Below the pieces are notes generated by a model. It worked only from the letters and a program-made list of their open reading frames with translations. It was not told where the DNA came from and ran no database searches. A stretch of DNA of 64,000 bases from Marthasterias glacialis (Eukaryota > Echinodermata > Asteroidea > Forcipulatida > Asteriidae), in NCBI GenBank assembly GCA_911728455.2, contig OU452232.1, forward strand, positions 1,647,501-1,711,500. Reading direction: 5' to 3'. Positions 61,404 through 64,000 of the stretch are shown in pieces; position 1 is the first letter of the stretch, and each line of letters begins with the position of its first letter. Both the position numbers and the translations under genes were made by a program.

Positions 61404-61989
61404 TTAAGAGACTCTGATTGGTCAAGTTTTGGAACTTTGGGGTAGTCACGAGGGGTAATTTTCCCGGGGTTGTTGAGGCGGATTTGTCCAAGCATTTTTC
61501 GGGGTGTCACTTGTTCGTCCGAGATTCCCAAGGAGAGAACACTTATGTTAGCCTCGATGTATTTGAGTTATTGAGAACTTGACACGACTTCTAAGTCATT
61601 TTTTGGGAGTTATTGAGAACTCTACCCAAGTGTTGTAAGCAATTGAGTGCTGTAAAGTGACACACCTGAAAACCTCAAGCAACCTGCCGGTTACTTTACC
61701 AACGTTTACGAATAAAACCAGGATCGTCAGAGCATCCTGGGTTTTTTCCGTGAGGGAAAATACATACATGTACTCCCGTTGAGGTGCACTGAGGGACAAC
61801 AGCAAAAGGGGTCTATCTAAGGTGGGGCTGGATACAGATCGGAGGGGCTACCACCGTTGGACCGGGAATACCCAACCTCATTCAAACGCTGGACCGTAGA
61901 ACAGGTCTACAGCTCTGTCATAGCCAGGCACAACTCGTGAAAGTTGGCCACTCTGTCAACAACCTTCGCCAGGATTTGGCTGTAAATAA

Positions 61990-62069
61990 TTAGGTACAGT
62001 TGTAAATAAAGTTGTATAAATTGTAAATAGTTAGGTACAGTTGTAAATAAAGTTGTATAAATTGTAAAT
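61990..62069. repeat. 41-bp tandem duplication in the solo LTR
   Basis: TTAGGTACAGTTGTAAATAA starts at 61990 and 62031, a 41-bp period, two copies. Each contains AATAAA, so the presumed polyadenylation region is doubled. Confidence 0.9.
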
Positions 62070-62174
62070 ATAAAGAGAACTTGTTTATGCAGTAGTTTCT
62101 GTGTGTTGCTAGCAACAACTACCGAAGGTTATGTCAGCCGGGGTTGGAAAAGAAACCGGGGATGTGACAGTTAA

Positions 62175-63833
62175 CACCTGAAGCTCAGTGCGTCTACTGC
62201 CCAAGCTTGGGGATGAGCATGTCGTGTACAAAACGTTGGCAGTTGAAAATTGAGATGAGATGCAAAGAGGTCTATGTGGGGTTTGTCCAGCATGTTGAAG
62301 ACTTGTTGGACAGTTGGGCGATGGAGCGACCATTCCGTGGGGACTGCTTGACCTCGGGACAGAGCGTCTGCGATGATGTTCTCCTTCCCAGTCAGATGGC
62401 TTGCTAGCAGTGAGATTTTTACGAGGTATGCACCAGCTGAGAAGCTTCCAAGTCTGCATGCATAGGGAAGGAGAATGAGTACCCCCTTGACGATTCAGGT
62501 AAGAAACCACTGTGGAGTTGTCTGTTTTTACTAAAACTGTGTGACCGCTGACCCAGCTCGTCAAGGATAGGAGGGCCTTTTGGACTGCCAAAAGTTCCAG
62601 AAGGTTGATGTGAAGTGATTTTTCTTCGGGGGACCAAGTTCCTGCTAAAGAAAGATCTTCTACATGAGCACCCCAGCCCGACTGTGAAGCATCTGTGGTT
62701 AGAGTCACTGACGGAGAGGGTTGAGGGAAGGTTGTGCCGCAAGTGAGATTCTGGCAAAGAAGCCACCATTGGAGATGATCGCGGATCACAGTATTCACTG
62801 GGACTGGCTTGGTAATAATGTCCCTTCGAGGACGATAATGATACAGTAGATGGAGCTGAAGTGGGCGCATGTGCATCCTGCACCAAGGTACAATGTCTAC
62901 AAGGCTCGCCATGAAACCCAGGAGACGAAGCCAGACTCGGGCTGGATGAGTTGAAGATGAAAGGAAGAGTTGAATGCAATCTTCCAAAGCCTTGCAGCGT
63001 TCTATCGTGTGCGAAGCTTTGCCATTCAGCATATCGAGAGAAGCTCCGAGGAAGACCGGGCTTAGAGAAGGGACCAGGGAGGACTTCTCCAGGTTGATGA
63101 AGCCCAACTCTTGAGTTAGTTGGATAGTCTTCGATAAATCTTGGTGCGTGGCCATGTAAGAGGGGCCCACGATAAGCCAATCGTCCAGATAAGCAAAAAT
63201 GTGTATCTGTTGACGGCGTAAGGCTGCAGCTACTGTCTTGGCGATTCTGGTGAAAACCCGAGGAGCAGTTGAGAGGCCGAAGGGGAGACACCTGAACTGG
63301 TTAGTGATATCCCGGTAAGTGAACTGTAGAAACCTTTGGTAATCTGCATGAATGGGCACATGGAGGTAGGCATCCTTGAGGTCTAGGGATGTGGCCCACC
63401 AACCACGAGGGAGAGTCTGTAAGACCGTGGACAAAGTTTCCATGTGGAAGTGTCTGGGACGGATGAAGGTATTGAGGGGCTTTAGGTTGATAATCGGGCG
63501 CCACTCGCCGGACTTCTTCAGAGCTAGAAAAACAGTTGAAATAAATCCCGTCCTTGTATGATGAGGAAGAGGGCTTTCTTTTCTATCAGGGAAGAAATTT
63601 CCTGTTCCAGAACGTTTCGACGTAGAAAGTCTGACGGGACTGGAGTGGGTCGGCTTGGGTAGCTGGAAGGATGGGGATATGGGCCAGTGATTTCTAGGCG
63701 ATAACCCGAGGACACAGTCTGAAAAACCCATGTGTCTGATGTGATCCGATTCCATCTGTGAGAAAAAATTTGTAGTCGACCCCCCTACCGGTCCCTGAGC
63801 CAGTAGAAAGTGAAGGAGACCCTGGACAGTCAT
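62175..63833 (-). pseudogene. DIRS reverse transcriptase / RNase H, frameshifted
   Basis: From the ATG at 63833 the frame carries RT motifs (LKKSGEWRPIINLKPLN; first Asp in LDLKDAY, residue 151; YLDD, residues 215-218) and RNase H motifs (TTDASQSGWG with D381, INLLELLAV with E413, VKTDNS with D438). The stretch around residues 42-95 is out of frame relative to the family; the expected reading lies in the frame at 63524-63715, indicating two compensating shifts. Another shift near 62430 moves the RNase H tail (containing ENIIADALSR) to a third frame, and the gene ends at the solo LTR. The 5' end overlaps the upstream gag-like stop as ATGA. A long ORF in another frame (62419-63291) is a shadow. 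Confidence 0.9.
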
Positions 63834-64000
63834 TGTTTCTTCTGTCCCTTAGACCAATGTGGTTTGAAAGAGTGGGCAGAACTGGCGGAAGCTGAGTTAG
63901 TTGCAGCTGGCTGAGAGCGAAAGCTGGATTTGGCTGAAGATCGAGAGAAGGTGGCCTTGGATCGTCGAGACTGAAAAGATCCAGGGTTGCTCCTGCTGTC
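63830..64000 (-). CDS. DIRS gag-like ORF, C-terminal 56 residues (partial)
   Basis: An open frame enters from the right edge and ends with TGA at 63832-63830, overlapping the RT ATG (63833-63831) in the sequence ATGA. The visible tail is rich in Ser, Arg, Lys, Ala and Gln (for example FQSRRSKATFSRSSAKSS) and ends WSKGQKKQ. Such basic, low-complexity tails are usual for DIRS ORF1 proteins, thought to be nucleocapsid-like. Position, overlap and composition support the call; no domain can be seen in so short a piece. Confidence 0.7.
   Translation of the reverse strand, partial: DSRSNPGSFQSRRSKATFSRSSAKSSFRSQPAATNSASASSAHSFKPHWSKGQKKQ

Larger units (their letters stand above)
59534..62169 (+). 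mobile_element. solo LTR with GTTAA target duplication, itself interrupted
   Basis: The insert begins TGTCACAAAG and ends GATGTGACA, a TG...CA end pair with inverted TGTCACA/TGTGACA. It is flanked by direct repeats GTTAA at 59529-59533 and 62170-62174. It splits the DIRS element between RNase H and recombinase. No gag-pol sequence is present, so it reads as a solo LTR left by LTR-LTR recombination. Without the nested TTAA element it is 1018 bp. AATAAA at about 61710, 62006 and 62047 supports plus orientation. It starts with the same TGTCACA as the Gmr1-like LTR, but no longer similarity is evident, so the family is unknown. Confidence 0.85.
57609..64000 (-). mobile_element. DIRS-type retrotransposon, partial, with nested insertions
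   Basis: The minus strand carries, in order, the end of a gag-like ORF, RT plus RNase H, and a tyrosine recombinase, followed by inverted and direct repeats at the end. This is the DIRS gene order and terminal design; there is no DDE integrase. The 5' part runs off the right edge. Frameshifts in RT and recombinase and a 2.6-kb nested insertion between them show it is dead. Removing the insertion leaves the two genes in their normal neighbouring positions, with a short stretch apparently missing between RNase H and the recombinase N-terminus. Confidence 0.92.

Noticed and set aside
59534..62169. DIRS internal spacer or additional DIRS gene between RNase H and recombinase
   Set aside because: GTTAA duplications and TG...CA ends show it is a later insertion, not part of the DIRS element.
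62419..63291. 290-codon ORF overlapping the DIRS RT gene on the same strand
   Set aside because: It is an alternative frame of the RT/RNase H region with no motif of its own, while the overlapping frame carries all catalytic motifs.

Overview
This window is a eukaryotic repeat landscape. No host protein-coding gene, rRNA gene or tRNA gene could be supported. It is AT-rich, built mostly of tandem satellites, and holds several transposable elements. The best taxonomic hint is the full-length Ty3/Gypsy element with integrase upstream of reverse transcriptase. That order is typical of the Gmr1 group, described mainly from deuterostomes. Together with a DIRS element this suggests an aquatic deuterostome (echinoderm, hemichordate, amphioxus, tunicate or fish). 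The species cannot be named from the sequence.

Layout from left to right. 1-1758 is a 23-bp minisatellite with 76 visibly perfect copies, running off the left edge. 1759-3802 holds decayed 23-bp repeats, two 25-bp arrays and a local duplication. 3803-5523 is unique-looking AT-rich DNA without a gene. 5524-5937 is a 65-bp tandem array. 5938-6576 is satellite B (~100-bp monomers). 6577-54751 is satellite A (100-bp monomers), with a ~375-bp non-monomer block recurring about 21 times at a fixed monomer phase. Inside it, 12134-32667 is a homogenised higher-order array of ~6.5 copies of a 1893-bp unit. 54752-57008 is satellite B again, and 57009-57608 a last stretch of satellite A. 57609-64000 is a DIRS retrotransposon on the minus strand, running off the right edge.

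Mobile elements. A Gmr1-like element (22057-30359) sits in copy 6 of the 1893-bp array. It has two 1688-bp LTRs that look identical, a tRNA-Pro-like primer site, a purine tract and one open frame of 1508 codons: capsid with SCAN-like region, CCHC knuckle, protease, integrase, RT, RNase H. It looks intact and young, but its junctions lack a normal target-site duplication. A 230-bp TA-flanked foldback MITE lies at 46082-46311. Two paralogous sites elsewhere in the satellite look like a never-occupied state and a possible excision footprint. The DIRS element has decayed RT/RNase H and tyrosine recombinase genes. It is split by a TG...CA solo LTR with 5-bp GTTAA duplications (59534-62169), which is itself split by a TTAA-flanked piggyBac-like non-autonomous element (59790-61403): a three-level nest.

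The most unusual structure is the satellite organisation: both ~100-bp families carry their own recurrent longer block, the B family brackets the A family, and one stretch of A is homogenised into a near-perfect 1893-bp array that a young retrotransposon has entered.
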